A model generated the notes under the pieces. It made no database searches, was not told the DNA's origin, and saw only the letters and a program-made list of their open reading frames with translations. Both the position numbers and the translations under genes were made by a program. From NCBI GenBank assembly GCA_033239125.1, contig BSWB01000003.1, positions 105,668,320 to 105,732,319 of the forward strand: a stretch of DNA of 64,000 nt. The letters are read 5' to 3'. This document shows, piece after piece, positions 34,566-44,108 of the stretch. Source of the stretch: Fagopyrum homotropicum (lineage: Eukaryota > Streptophyta > Magnoliopsida > Caryophyllales > Polygonaceae). Position 1 is the first letter of the stretch; the number at the start of each line of letters is the position of its first letter.

Positions 34566-36454
34566 ATGCGAAGAACCCGCACTGGGAAGGAAATCGTTCC
34601 TTACGATCCCGAACCAGAAAAGACATACAAACGACGCTTAAAAGAAGCGAAGATGGCCAACGAAGACAATCGCGATCTTGAGGACGAATTGAAGGAGGCG
34701 TTAGAACTGCTACACCTCAGCAGGGAAGAACTAAGGCAAGAGAAAGAAGAAACTCGCACCAGGACTGAAACGATCGAAGTAGATATGGCTGCCTTACGAG
34801 ACCAATTTCTACTTCGACCGAGGGAAGATCCAGTTCCCGATGCTGGACCGAGGCAGGTCCGAGTCGCTGACCCTCGACTGAGGCAGGTTCCAGTACCTGA
34901 CGCCTCGGCCGAGGTACTTCCACCTCGGATGCCAGTCCGAGGTGCTCTTTTTGTAGGAATCCCGCAAACCCTAGGTCAAAGGATGGACCCCAATCAACAA
35001 CTGAGGCATCCAGGAGTTAACCTAGGAGATCCAGCGGACCATGACTACGAACTTCGACCGCAAGTTCTGTCCATGATTCGCCAATGCCAGTTCGGAGGGT
35101 TAGAGAAGGAATCCCCACATCAACATCTTCAAAACTATGAGATCTTGATGGAAACCTTGAGACCCTCAAGAATTGAAAACAACAACTACAAGCTAAGACC
35201 TTTTTACTTTTCTTTAAAAGATAGAGCTCTTACTTGGTATCAATCTCTTCCTCCAGGAAAAATCAGCACTTGGGAGGAGATGACTACGGAATTCTTGACT
35301 AAATTCTTTCCCCCCTCTAAGACCGCTGAAATGAGAGGGAAGATTAATGTGTTCATTATGAAGGACAAGGAGAGCTTGTCCAAGTCACGGGAAAGGTTTA
35401 AGGACATTCTTTTGGATTGCCCGCACCATGGGATTCCAATGATAGAGTTGTTGGAGATATACTTCAAGGGACTGGACGGAAGCACCCAGTTCAACCTCCA
35501 ACTACTCTCCGCCGGTACCTTTATGGACATGGCGATTGACGAAGCTTGGGACTTTATCGAGAAGAAATCTTTGCATATGGAGAAATACACCCATCAAGGA
35601 GCTGAAGGTGGAGTTAAAAGAGTTAACTTCCAAGATACTCAGCCAAACAACAATCAACTCACGTCTTTGAAGAATGACGTGAAGCAATTGAAGGAACTCT
35701 TGGTTGCTCAAACCAAGAAGGAAGATCAAGGATAAAGGAACAACAACAATGGATACCGTAACAACAACAACGGTTCCCGGAACAACAACTACAACAACAA
35801 CAATAGAGGATCCAACAACAACAATTGGAGGGCGAACAACCAAAATTCTGGTAACAATTACTCTAACTCCAACTCTAATGATTCCTCTAATCCTTTCCTC
35901 TCTTCCCCTTCTTCTTCTTCTACTCCATTAAAGAGCCAGGGGCAAGGATCAAGTTCGTCCCAACAGGAAAAGAAAGACGCAGTGCTGGAGGCCATCTTGA
36001 TCAAGCTTAGTGCTATGGAGACTTCTATGACCTCATTTTCGAAGGCCCAAAAAGCCTTTGAATAACAACTTGCTAGCAGGGCGAATGAAGCGCCAAGAGA
36101 TCCAGGGAAGCTTCCAGCAAGGACGGAAAGCAACCCTAAGGGCCAGATCATAGCCATAACAACGAGGAGTGGACTGAAAACTGCAGATCCAGTGCCTCGG
36201 TCGGTGCCAGTACCGACGAAGACCACCTCGGTCCAGGTACAGTCGAAGAACACTTCGGCCGAGATGCCAACCGAGGTGGAGCCACAAAAAGCGGAGGGGA
36301 AAACTGAAGTTTATGTTCCACCTCCTGCATACAAACCACCACTTCCATTCCCCCAGTCAAGGGCCAGAGCACATCTAGACAAGCACTTTGGTAAGTTCCT
36401 TGACTTGATGAATAAACTGACATTAACATTCCTTTCCTTGATGCTATTCTAGGG
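34566..36454 (+). pseudogene. Element A gag with Asn-rich tail
   Basis: The ATG at 34566 gives MRRTRTGKEIVPYDPEPEKT, an amino-terminus matching B and D. A charged helical segment follows, then a linker coded by CTCGGCCGAGG-type palindromes (34815-34945). Next is the capsid-like gag core (QFGGLEKESPHQHLQNYEIL, FSLKDRALTWYQSLPPG, EFLTKFFPPSKTAEMRGKI). After a stop at 35733 the same frame continues as an Arg/Asn/Gly/Tyr-rich segment (RNNNNGYRNNNNGSR) instead of a zinc knuckle. A second stop lies near 36063. The part before protease (YVPPPAYKPPLPFPQSRARA) is followed by a frameshift near 36415. The two stops and one shift make gag non-functional as written. Confidence 0.85.
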
Positions 36455-38707
36455 ATGCCCGCCTATGGGAAGTTCTTGAAAGAACTCTTATCAAGGAAGA
36501 GGAAACTGGAAGACTTTGGTGAAGTAAGGATGACATCTAAATCCTCAGAGCTTATTCAAATCATGAAGGAGAAGATGCCACCTAAGTTGAGAGATCCCGG
36601 CTCATTTTGCATTCCCATTCAAGTTGGGGATGTCACTTGTGAAGCCTTATGCGATCTAGGAGCCAGCGTGAGCATCATTCCACTAGAGCTATGTGAGAAG
36701 ATCGGACTTGGAGAGCCCAAGCCGGTCAAGATTCGATTGTACATGGCGGACCGCTCTATTACCCATCCCGTGGGCATTTTGGAAGACGTTTCGGTCAAGT
36801 TAGGTAACTTCTATTTACCAATAGACTTTGTTGTACTTGACATTCCCGCAGATTATCCAGTTCCTATTATTCTCGGGAGGCCATTTCTAGCAACTTCGGG
36901 TTGCAACGTGGATTGTAAGAACGCCAAGTTGAAATTCAACATTGGTGGAGATGAAGTGGAGTTCGCACTACTTGCGGCCATGAAAGGAGAGCAACTAAGC
37001 AATGATATCTTCAACATCTACGATGAAGAAGAATCAAGGGAATTGGTGAGCTCTATCCTTATTAACGATCCACTTGAAAGAGTTATTAGTTTCAGTTTAA
37101 ATGAGGAAGGTATAGATGCTTCTTGTGATGCAGATATACGGAGCTTAAAGGCACTAGAAGAAGATCCAGAAGCTAAAACTGAGAAGCTAATCCAGGAGAC
37201 GAAGATCTTCAGTTTCGGTTCCAGTTACAGTACCTCGACCGAGGCACTTCCTGGACTGAGCGAGGTGACTGAAGAACATCTCGGTCAACGCCTTTGCGCC
37301 TCGACCGAGGTCGATGGCGAGATGATGTCAACTGAGACTGCTGAGAATAACAAACTTCTTACTCCCTTCTCTGACATTCATCCTCAGTTGGTGGAAGATT
37401 CTATCCACCAACTTTCTGATAATAAAGGACCTTGGTATGCTGATATTGTGAATTATCTTGTTTGCCAGGAATTACCGCCCGGATTGACGTACTCTCAAAA
37501 GAAGAAATTCTTCAAGGACGTACGCCATTACTACTGGGATGAGCCGCTGCTATTCAAGCGCGGGCCTGATGGAATGCTTCAAAGATGTATTCCGGAAGAT
37601 GAAGTTAATAGCGTCATACGGCATTGTCATTCACTTCCTTGTGGAGGACATGCTAGCACCGACAAGACTTGCGCTAAAGTATTACGTTCCGGTTTCTTTT
37701 GGCCTACATTATTTAAGGATGTACAATCGTTTGTTGTCTCTTGTGATGCATGCCAAAGAACAGGAAATTTATCAAGGAGGAACAAAATGCCACTTAATAA
37801 CATTCAAGAGGTGGAAATCTTTGATGTATGGGGGATAGACTTCATGGGACCTTTCCCATCCTCCGGAGGAAACCTCTATATTCTTCTTGCAGTTGATTAC
37901 GTCTCTAGATGGGTTGAAGCCATTGCTTCTCCTACTAATGACACCAAGGTGGTTGTGAAGTTCTTAAACAGAACTATCTTTCCAAGTTTTGGAACTCCAC
38001 GCATCATCATCAGCGATGGAGGAACGCATTTCATCAACCGGAAGTTCAAGGCACTTCTATCGAAGTATGGGGTAACCCACAAGGTAGCAACCCCTTATCA
38101 CCCTCAAACTAGTGGACAGGTGGAGATCTCGAATAGAGAAATCAAAGCAATTTTGGAGAAGACCGTCTCTAGGACGAGGAAGGATTGGTCCATGAAATTG
38201 GACGACGCTCTTTGGGCCTACAGGACCGCATTTAAGACTCCAATTGGTACCACCCCTTATAATTTGGTATATGGGAAGTCTTGCCATTTTCCCGTTGAGT
38301 TAGAACACAAAGCATATTGGGCAATCAAATGGTTAAACTTCGACATTAAGGGAGCCGGCGAGAAGAGGCTATTGGATATCAACGAGCTGGAGGAGCTGCG
38401 TTTGAACGCTTACGAGAATGCCAAAATCTATAAGGAGAGAACGAAGAAATGGCATGACAAGCGTATCATCCCTAAGGAGCTTAACGAAGGAGACTTAGTT
38501 CTACTCTTCAACTCCCGCCTCCGCCTCTTTCCAAGTAAGTTGAAATCTAGATGGACCGGACCTTATGTTGTGAAACATGTTTTTCCTCATGGTGCAGTTG
38601 AGATATGGGGCGAAACGAGCGGAAGCTTCAAGGTCAATGGTCATAGACTCAAGAAATACAAACCGGAAATTCCGGTTGAGGAGGTTGCACCAATATACCT
38701 CGTTTGA
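36455..38707 (+). CDS. Element A protease-integrase ORF, RT-RNase H deleted
   Basis: An unbroken 750-codon frame; the ATG at 36455 is an internal methionine after the gag frameshift, so the natural start is unclear. Protease is near residues 50-150, with the Athila-type active site CDLGASVSIIP and PIDFVVLDIPADYPVPIILG. A linker of about 150 residues (carrying palindrome words at 37230-37320) leads directly to PWYADIVNYLVCQELPPG, which in B and D follows RNase H. Integrase is complete: HHCC finger (HCHSLPCGGH...CDACQRTG), catalytic aspartates in DFMGPFPSSGG and ISDGGTHF, the E region in SNREIKAILE, and the C-terminal SRWTGPY...NGHRLKKY block. No YxDD reverse-transcriptase motif is present. About 1.6 kb is missing relative to D between matching points. 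Confidence 0.9.
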   Translation: MPAYGKFLKELLSRKRKLEDFGEVRMTSKSSELIQIMKEKMPPKLRDPGSFCIPIQVGDVTCEALCDLGASVSIIPLELCEKIGLGEPKPVKIRLYMADRSITHPVGILEDVSVKLGNFYLPIDFVVLDIPADYPVPIILGRPFLATSGCNVDCKNAKLKFNIGGDEVEFALLAAMKGEQLSNDIFNIYDEEESRELVSSILINDPLERVISFSLNEEGIDASCDADIRSLKALEEDPEAKTEKLIQETKIFSFGSSYSTSTEALPGLSEVTEEHLGQRLCASTEVDGEMMSTETAENNKLLTPFSDIHPQLVEDSIHQLSDNKGPWYADIVNYLVCQELPPGLTYSQKKKFFKDVRHYYWDEPLLFKRGPDGMLQRCIPEDEVNSVIRHCHSLPCGGHASTDKTCAKVLRSGFFWPTLFKDVQSFVVSCDACQRTGNLSRRNKMPLNNIQEVEIFDVWGIDFMGPFPSSGGNLYILLAVDYVSRWVEAIASPTNDTKVVVKFLNRTIFPSFGTPRIIISDGGTHFINRKFKALLSKYGVTHKVATPYHPQTSGQVEISNREIKAILEKTVSRTRKDWSMKLDDALWAYRTAFKTPIGTTPYNLVYGKSCHFPVELEHKAYWAIKWLNFDIKGAGEKRLLDINELEELRLNAYENAKIYKERTKKWHDKRIIPKELNEGDLVLLFNSRLRLFPSKLKSRWTGPYVVKHVFPHGAVEIWGETSGSFKVNGHRLKKYKPEIPVEEVAPIYLV

Positions 38708-39533
38708 GACGCATTATGGTCCAGCTAGCGACCTTAAACCAAGCGCTTCTTGGGAGGCAACCCAAGGTATTGCTTTCTTTTCCCTTTTTCTAGTCTAGCT
38801 TAGATAGTTTTGCTTTTGCTTTGCTTTGTTTTGTTTTTGGCGTCCTAGACAGACAACATATGACATCTAAGGAAGGAGTACAAACCAGGAGCATAACTGG
38901 AAGGACAGAAGTTCGAGAATTTGAGAAGACGGAGTTTGACTGAGGTACATCTCGGTTACTGTCAAAGCACCTCGACCGAGATGATTCTTGAGCAACCGAG
39001 GCGACTAGGGTTTCTGAAGATCCACCTCGGTCCGTACCACCTCGGTCCAGTCGAGACCACCTCGACCGAGGTGACAGCAGTTTTAGAAAGGGTATAAAAG
39101 GGGTGAAATTTCTCTCTCCTCATTTTACCTAACCTCCTCGACCGCGGCAGCCCCTTTCACCTCGTCTATTCGATTCTTGCTCATTTTCGAAGATTTTCTC
39201 TTCCAAATTACGATTAAAGCGTAAAGGATCCCAGTGCAAGCATAGATCTGCGAAGAAATCGAACCGAAACTGCCGAACGAGGTAAAATAGAACAAAACCC
39301 TAACCTCGTTGTTTTTGCTTCGATTTGGGCTTGGATTGCCTTGCATTTGCTGAAGAACAAATTAAGTACCCCATAGGAACCAGTTGTAGTGATTTTTGGG
39401 GGAAAAGAACTGGATTTTTGAGGAAATACATCGCACAGTTTTTCGCCTCGGTCCAGTCGTGCTGTGCCTCGGCCGAGGTGTTCTTCAGTATTGTCAGGCC
39501 GACCGAGGTGATCTGACAGAGAGAGTTTAGAAA
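38708..39533 (+). promoter_or_regulatory. Internal promoter-like region before the third ORF of element A
   Basis: Non-coding. A dense palindrome cluster at 38940-39073 ends with CACCTCGACCGAGGTG at 39058-39073. It is followed 20 bp later by TATAAAA (39093-39099, in GGTATAAAAGGGG) and a pyrimidine patch (TTTCTCTCTCCTC). The remaining about 400 bp to the ATG at 39534 would be a leader, with another palindrome group at 39445-39512. This matches a plant core promoter; transcription from it is inferred. Confidence 0.6.
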
Positions 39534-40913
39534 ATGAGTTCTGACAGACGGCTTGTCCTTAGGGATAGATCCTCCCCTTCCCCTTCCTCTTCTTCTTCCA
39601 GACCTTATCGACCGGTGATCCACGAGAGACACCAGGTCGATTATGACCGTATAGCAGCCCGTCCAGTGATAGCACCTCGCTTCCTAGACATGTCAGCCTT
39701 TGATTGTCTCCATGTGGATGGAGACCTTAGACGGATGATATCGACGGTAGGGCTAGATCGATTTATTGAGATCCGTGCACCTGCCTACCTAGAGCCCACC
39801 TTAGAGTTTGTTAGCTCTTTCACCTACCTCCCCACAGAGCGAAATGTGAAGTACCGGTTGATGAACCGGAACTTCATAGTTCCTTTGGAGTATTGGCGAG
39901 ATATTTTTGGTTTCCCGGCCACGACCGCTGTTGATTTCCCTTCCCGGACTGTAGCTAGGGAGTTTTGGGGTCAGATAGCTCACGTAGTTGAGCACGCAGA
40001 TAGGTGGCGCCCTGGAGACTCCAGGGAGCGCATCATATTTCACCTAGCTTTTAGGTTAGCCCACCGTATTTTTAGCGAAACGCTTCTGGCGCGTACTGAG
40101 ACGCCCCAAAAGGTCCGACAAGGGGAGCTTTTTAGCCTTTACTGCATGGTGACTGGAGGGATCCCCGACTTTGGCTTGATACTGGCAGAGGACCTGCACA
40201 GGATCAAGGCTAAGGCGAAGGGGGACTTCTGCTGCGGAGGACTTGTGACCCACATCACCAGCTATCAGGATATGGATCTCAGCGCTTGCACTATGGTGGC
40301 GGCTGCCAAGCCGCTAGGGTTGCAGGAGATGATTACCCGGCGGATTCTGGTTCCCCGAGGACTGACTACGCCATATGTGGCGATGCCATGGGAGCCTACT
40401 ACACCATAGGGGATCAGGTGGTCAGCCCAGTTTACAGTTTATGACCCTCATTACTGGCAGACTGCTTGGGCCCCACTGATGGAGGATGCGAGAGAGGCAA
40501 CAGCTGCACCAGATGAGGAGGAGGATGAGGAGGAGACTACTGATGCTGATGATGACAGGGATGGTGGAGTTCCGATGGATACAGGGACGGATACTGCTGG
40601 GACGAGTGCGCCGGTTATTGACATTGATGATGATAATACTGAGCCTGCACCAGCTACATCACCAGTGAGACCTGCTAGGCGTAGGGCACGCCGACACAGG
40701 GATCCAGAGGCTCACCGTCGGATCGATGATCTGACGGATAAGATGATCGATTCTTATGCTACCTTATCACTGGATATCCGCGAGATGCAGGAGCGACAAC
40801 ACTACCAGCATATGATGGCTCAGATCCAGTTTGAGCACATCATGGGCTACCCGTTCGACCCATCTCAGTATCCATATGTGCCACCACAACCACCACCGGA
40901 TCGTGACTATTGA
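39534..40913 (+). pseudogene. Athila-type third ORF (ORF-1 family protein) with one stop
   Basis: A single frame of 459 codons from the ATG at 39534 to a stop at 40911, interrupted only by TAG at 40407. After a Ser-rich start (SPSPSSSSSRPYRP) comes a globular part of about 250 residues with RLMNRNFIVPLEYWRDIFGF, resembling the Arabidopsis Athila ORF-1 family. After the stop come an acidic stretch (DEEEDEEETTDADDD), a basic cluster (RPARRRARRHRD) that could be a nuclear signal, a helical segment and a Pro/Tyr-rich end. There is no signal peptide or transmembrane segment, so an envelope role is not supported here. The true function of this family is not known to me. One stop aside, it is well preserved. 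Confidence 0.75.
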
Positions 40914-42340
40914 GAGCTGCAAGATTTTCTTTCTTATTTATTATGCAGTTCAGCTTTATGTCCGGTGAGTATTTTATTTCCATAGACTTATTTTGACCCA
41001 CTGGGACAGTGTGTCCCAAGTATGGGGTGTTTATGTATTTGATTGACTTATGTGTTGTATGACTCTACATTACCGGATATTTATGCTTCACTTTTGCTTC
41101 TATGTATTTATCTGAGATTGCATGCATACATACAGGTTATTTGATTTAGAAAAACGTCAAAACTGAAAATTTTCAAAATTTTTTTTGACCTCGACCGGGG
41201 CAGTTCTGGCCGAACGAGGTACTTCACCTCGGTTGACCTAAGAACACCTCGACCGAGGTAGGTTAACTGAGAGTTTTCGAAACGTTTTGTGCTTCTTATC
41301 TGGATATGATCTCAGTGGAGATCTTGTTACTGACTGGTTTTGAAATCTTTATATGTTTAAAAGGTTTTATAATATGTTTAAGTTGCTAAATGCTTTGTTT
41401 GAAATTTTTGGCATGTTTAATACTTTGTTTTTATCCAAATTATGTTGAATTTGAAGGTTGACACCGCAAGATAAGTTCTCTCGCTTTCTTCTTGGAAAGA
41501 CCAAGGCAATTCATTCTTCTCTCTTCTTCTTCTTGATCATGCTTAGCCCCTCATATACATTTTTGCCTCCCTTTACCTATCCGGGAATTTGGAAGCAAGC
41601 AAAGTGGTGAAAGCAAGTGAAGTTAAAGTTGAGAAGTTGGCTGGAAGTGAAAGTGTTAGAAAGAAATAAATAGGTTTGGGGAAGTCAATCATGATGATGA
41701 GTAAATCGGCACCATTCACATATCCGGGTGTTTGTGTCTTGCCAAAGTCAGATTGAGCGATATTCCTAACGGGTCATGGTATGTGCATCAAGGGTTTGAT
41801 GCATCTCAAGAAATTGATGATTGCTGATTTCTTAGGCTTCGGTTATTGTGCACCTCTGTCCATGCATCCTAAAAAGTAAAGTAAAAAGAGAAAGTGTGAA
41901 ATAAGCAAAGCTTATTGGTGAAAGATGTTGAAAGTCAAAGTGAAAGTGAAGTATATCCTTTTCCCGGATTCTAGCACCACACTACCTTACATACATCCCT
42001 ACCCTACACGTTTCTTGACCTTTCTTTTGGGAAGCCCTTGAGACCTCGAGCTTGTTGATTGACTTAGTGGTTTAAACTAGATTATGCATGATTAATTTCG
42101 ATAATTATGACTTATTATGCATTCTATGATTTTATGCAAAGATGAACAACTTTCTTATATTTATAAAATGTTTTGATCATATTTTGATTTCAAATTCCAT
42201 GAAGTATTCTCTTAGAGTGATCTATGATTGTAGCACACCATAAAATGTTTTTGAAAGACTTTTTCATTAATTTTCTTGACTTATAATCCATACTATCTTG
42301 CCTTTTATATGCGGAACTTGCTTGGGGACAAGCAAGGGCT
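40914..42340 (+). other. Element A non-coding tail
   Basis: It includes a polypurine-like AAGTATGGGGTG at 41018-41029, a palindrome cluster at 41185-41270, and a block at 41690-41800 conserved with B and D. No ORF of note. Confidence 0.7.
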
Positions 42341-42355
42341 AAGTATGGGGTATTT
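42341..42355 (+). other. Element A polypurine tract
   Basis: AAGTATGGGGTATTT directly precedes the 3' LTR. The identical sequence is used by B and D. Confidence 0.8.
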
Positions 42356-44103
42356 TGATAGCATAAATTATAGTCTATATTTTGGGGTTTGTTTGGACGT
42401 TTTATCTTCAATAATCTGCATGTTTGTATGTATAATATGTGATTATATTACCATATCATCTACCTTTGCGGGAATCGAGGTCTACACCTAGTTTTGTTGT
42501 AATCGTAGGTAAAATGACACGTTTTGCATCAAAAAGGAGCAAAAGGAGCTATGGAGTCATTGGAGCTACATTCAGGAACATAAGGAAACATCCAGGAAGC
42601 ATAGCCATGGATTAGAGATTTACTTTGGACCAGATTTGAGAGTTTTCACATTCAGTTGTGATTCACCTCGGTTGACTACAGAGTCACCTCGACCGAGGTG
42701 ATCCAGAGAAGTCGACTTGACCGAGGCGAACACTTGGGACGCGGCGAGAATATTTTATTCTTGGCTGAGATCTTTTATCTTTGGAAAGAGATCTTATATT
42801 TTTGGGCTTGGCTCCTGGAAGGAAGAAGATATGATAGATCATATATTTTACCTATTTTTATGGGAAGAGATCTTTCTAAGATATCTTATCTTTGGAGAGT
42901 AATTTTCCTTTAAAAAGGGTTGGATTTTTCACAAATCCATAGGATGCTATACCACCGATCAGGGTTTATACACCGCAGCAGCCATACTCCAGTTGAGAGA
43001 TTTGAAGAACCTTTTTGAAGGTTGAAGGAAGAAAGTCTATAGCTTTTATAGCTTTTTAAAGGGTTTTTGTAAGATTATCTTAGATTCCCTTCTTTGTCAT
43101 TGTCTTGTTTGATTTTTATCCAAGGAACGCTTGTTGGTTTTATAATTGATTCAGTTATTGAAGCCTTTCTCTTAAGGTTCTCTTGTTCAATTATTCTCTT
43201 TCTTCCCATATATTTGATTAATACTTTCATGATGATGAGTGGTTAATCTCTTTGTGTGATTCTAGGGTGATTGGCTGAAGGTTGTGGGAAAAACAATGAT
43301 AGAATAATCTTAATCACAGTAGGACCCTGAAAGTTCGAGTCTTTACCTTAACCCTAAGCATCTCGCTCAGTCGATGAACATCTCGGCCGGGGTGGAATTT
43401 GGCTGACCGAGGTGACTTATCTGATCCGAAACTGAGAGTTAAGTGTTAGAGTTTGCCAAATCCTATTCTTATTATACTTTTCCTGGTTCAATGCAAGCTT
43501 AGGATGAGACTTACCCGGTAATTCCTTAGTTTGTTTACCTAAGATCATAAGTATATGTAATAAAGGTTTATCCTTTATTGGGGTTTGAGTGTGCTTTCAT
43601 TCCATCTTTGTGAGTTAGCCTGAGACTTACCTGGTAAAGGTTGATTCTATTCCCTTAGGTGACGTGTTTGTTTGACGTTATAGTTCTTTATCTTAATTCC
43701 TTGAGACTTACATGGTAATAGGAGTTACGGTTTTGGATTAGCGAATAGTGAGACTTACCCGGTGATCTATTCCACTTTAGTAACACCTCCCCTATGCAAA
43801 AACCTCAGCTTTGTCCGCTTATCTTTAGATCTTGAGTTGGAACCACAACTAGATGCTTTAATCCCTAGAATTGCATATTTCCTCATTTGACTTTTATCAT
43901 CTTTGATTGTTTTAATTACTTGTGGTTAGTAATTGCTAAAGCTTACCGTAATTGGACTTTGTTTCACTAAGTCCCTGTGATCGACCCCTGGAATTCCTTG
44001 CTTTTACTACGATTGACCCGTACACTGCGGGTTCGCATCCTTGTTTTAAGCTTACGTCTAGGGTTATAAATTTAAAGCTTGCACACACCGTTTGGAGCGA
44101 ACA
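42356..44103 (+). repeat. Element A 3' LTR
   Basis: 1,748 bp, about 98% identical to 32692-34438 by eye. The TATA core is altered near 42908 and two of the four GAGACTTACCCGGTAA repeats carry a substitution in the CCCGG core. It ends at GTGAT. Confidence 0.95.
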
Positions 44104-44108
44104 GTGAT

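Larger units (their letters stand above)
32692..44103 (+). mobile_element. Element A: Athila-like Ty3 retrotransposon lacking RT-RNase H
   Basis: The element is flanked by GTGAT (32687-32691 and 44104-44108), inside element B's pol. Total length is 11,412 bp with LTRs of 1,747 and 1,748 bp that differ at about 30 positions by eye. Internal order is tRNA-Asp primer-binding site, gag, protease joined directly to integrase, an internal promoter-like region, an Athila-type third ORF, a long non-coding tail and a polypurine tract. Because RT is absent, movement would need RT supplied by another element. Confidence 0.95.

Noticed and set aside
35502..36429. Long minus-strand ORFs opposite element A gag
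   Set aside because: Antisense shadows of Asn-rich and linker coding sequence; Val/Thr-rich readings without domain features.
39300..39632. 110-codon minus-strand ORF overlapping the start of A's third ORF
   Set aside because: Shadow of leader and Ser-rich coding sequence; no known domain.
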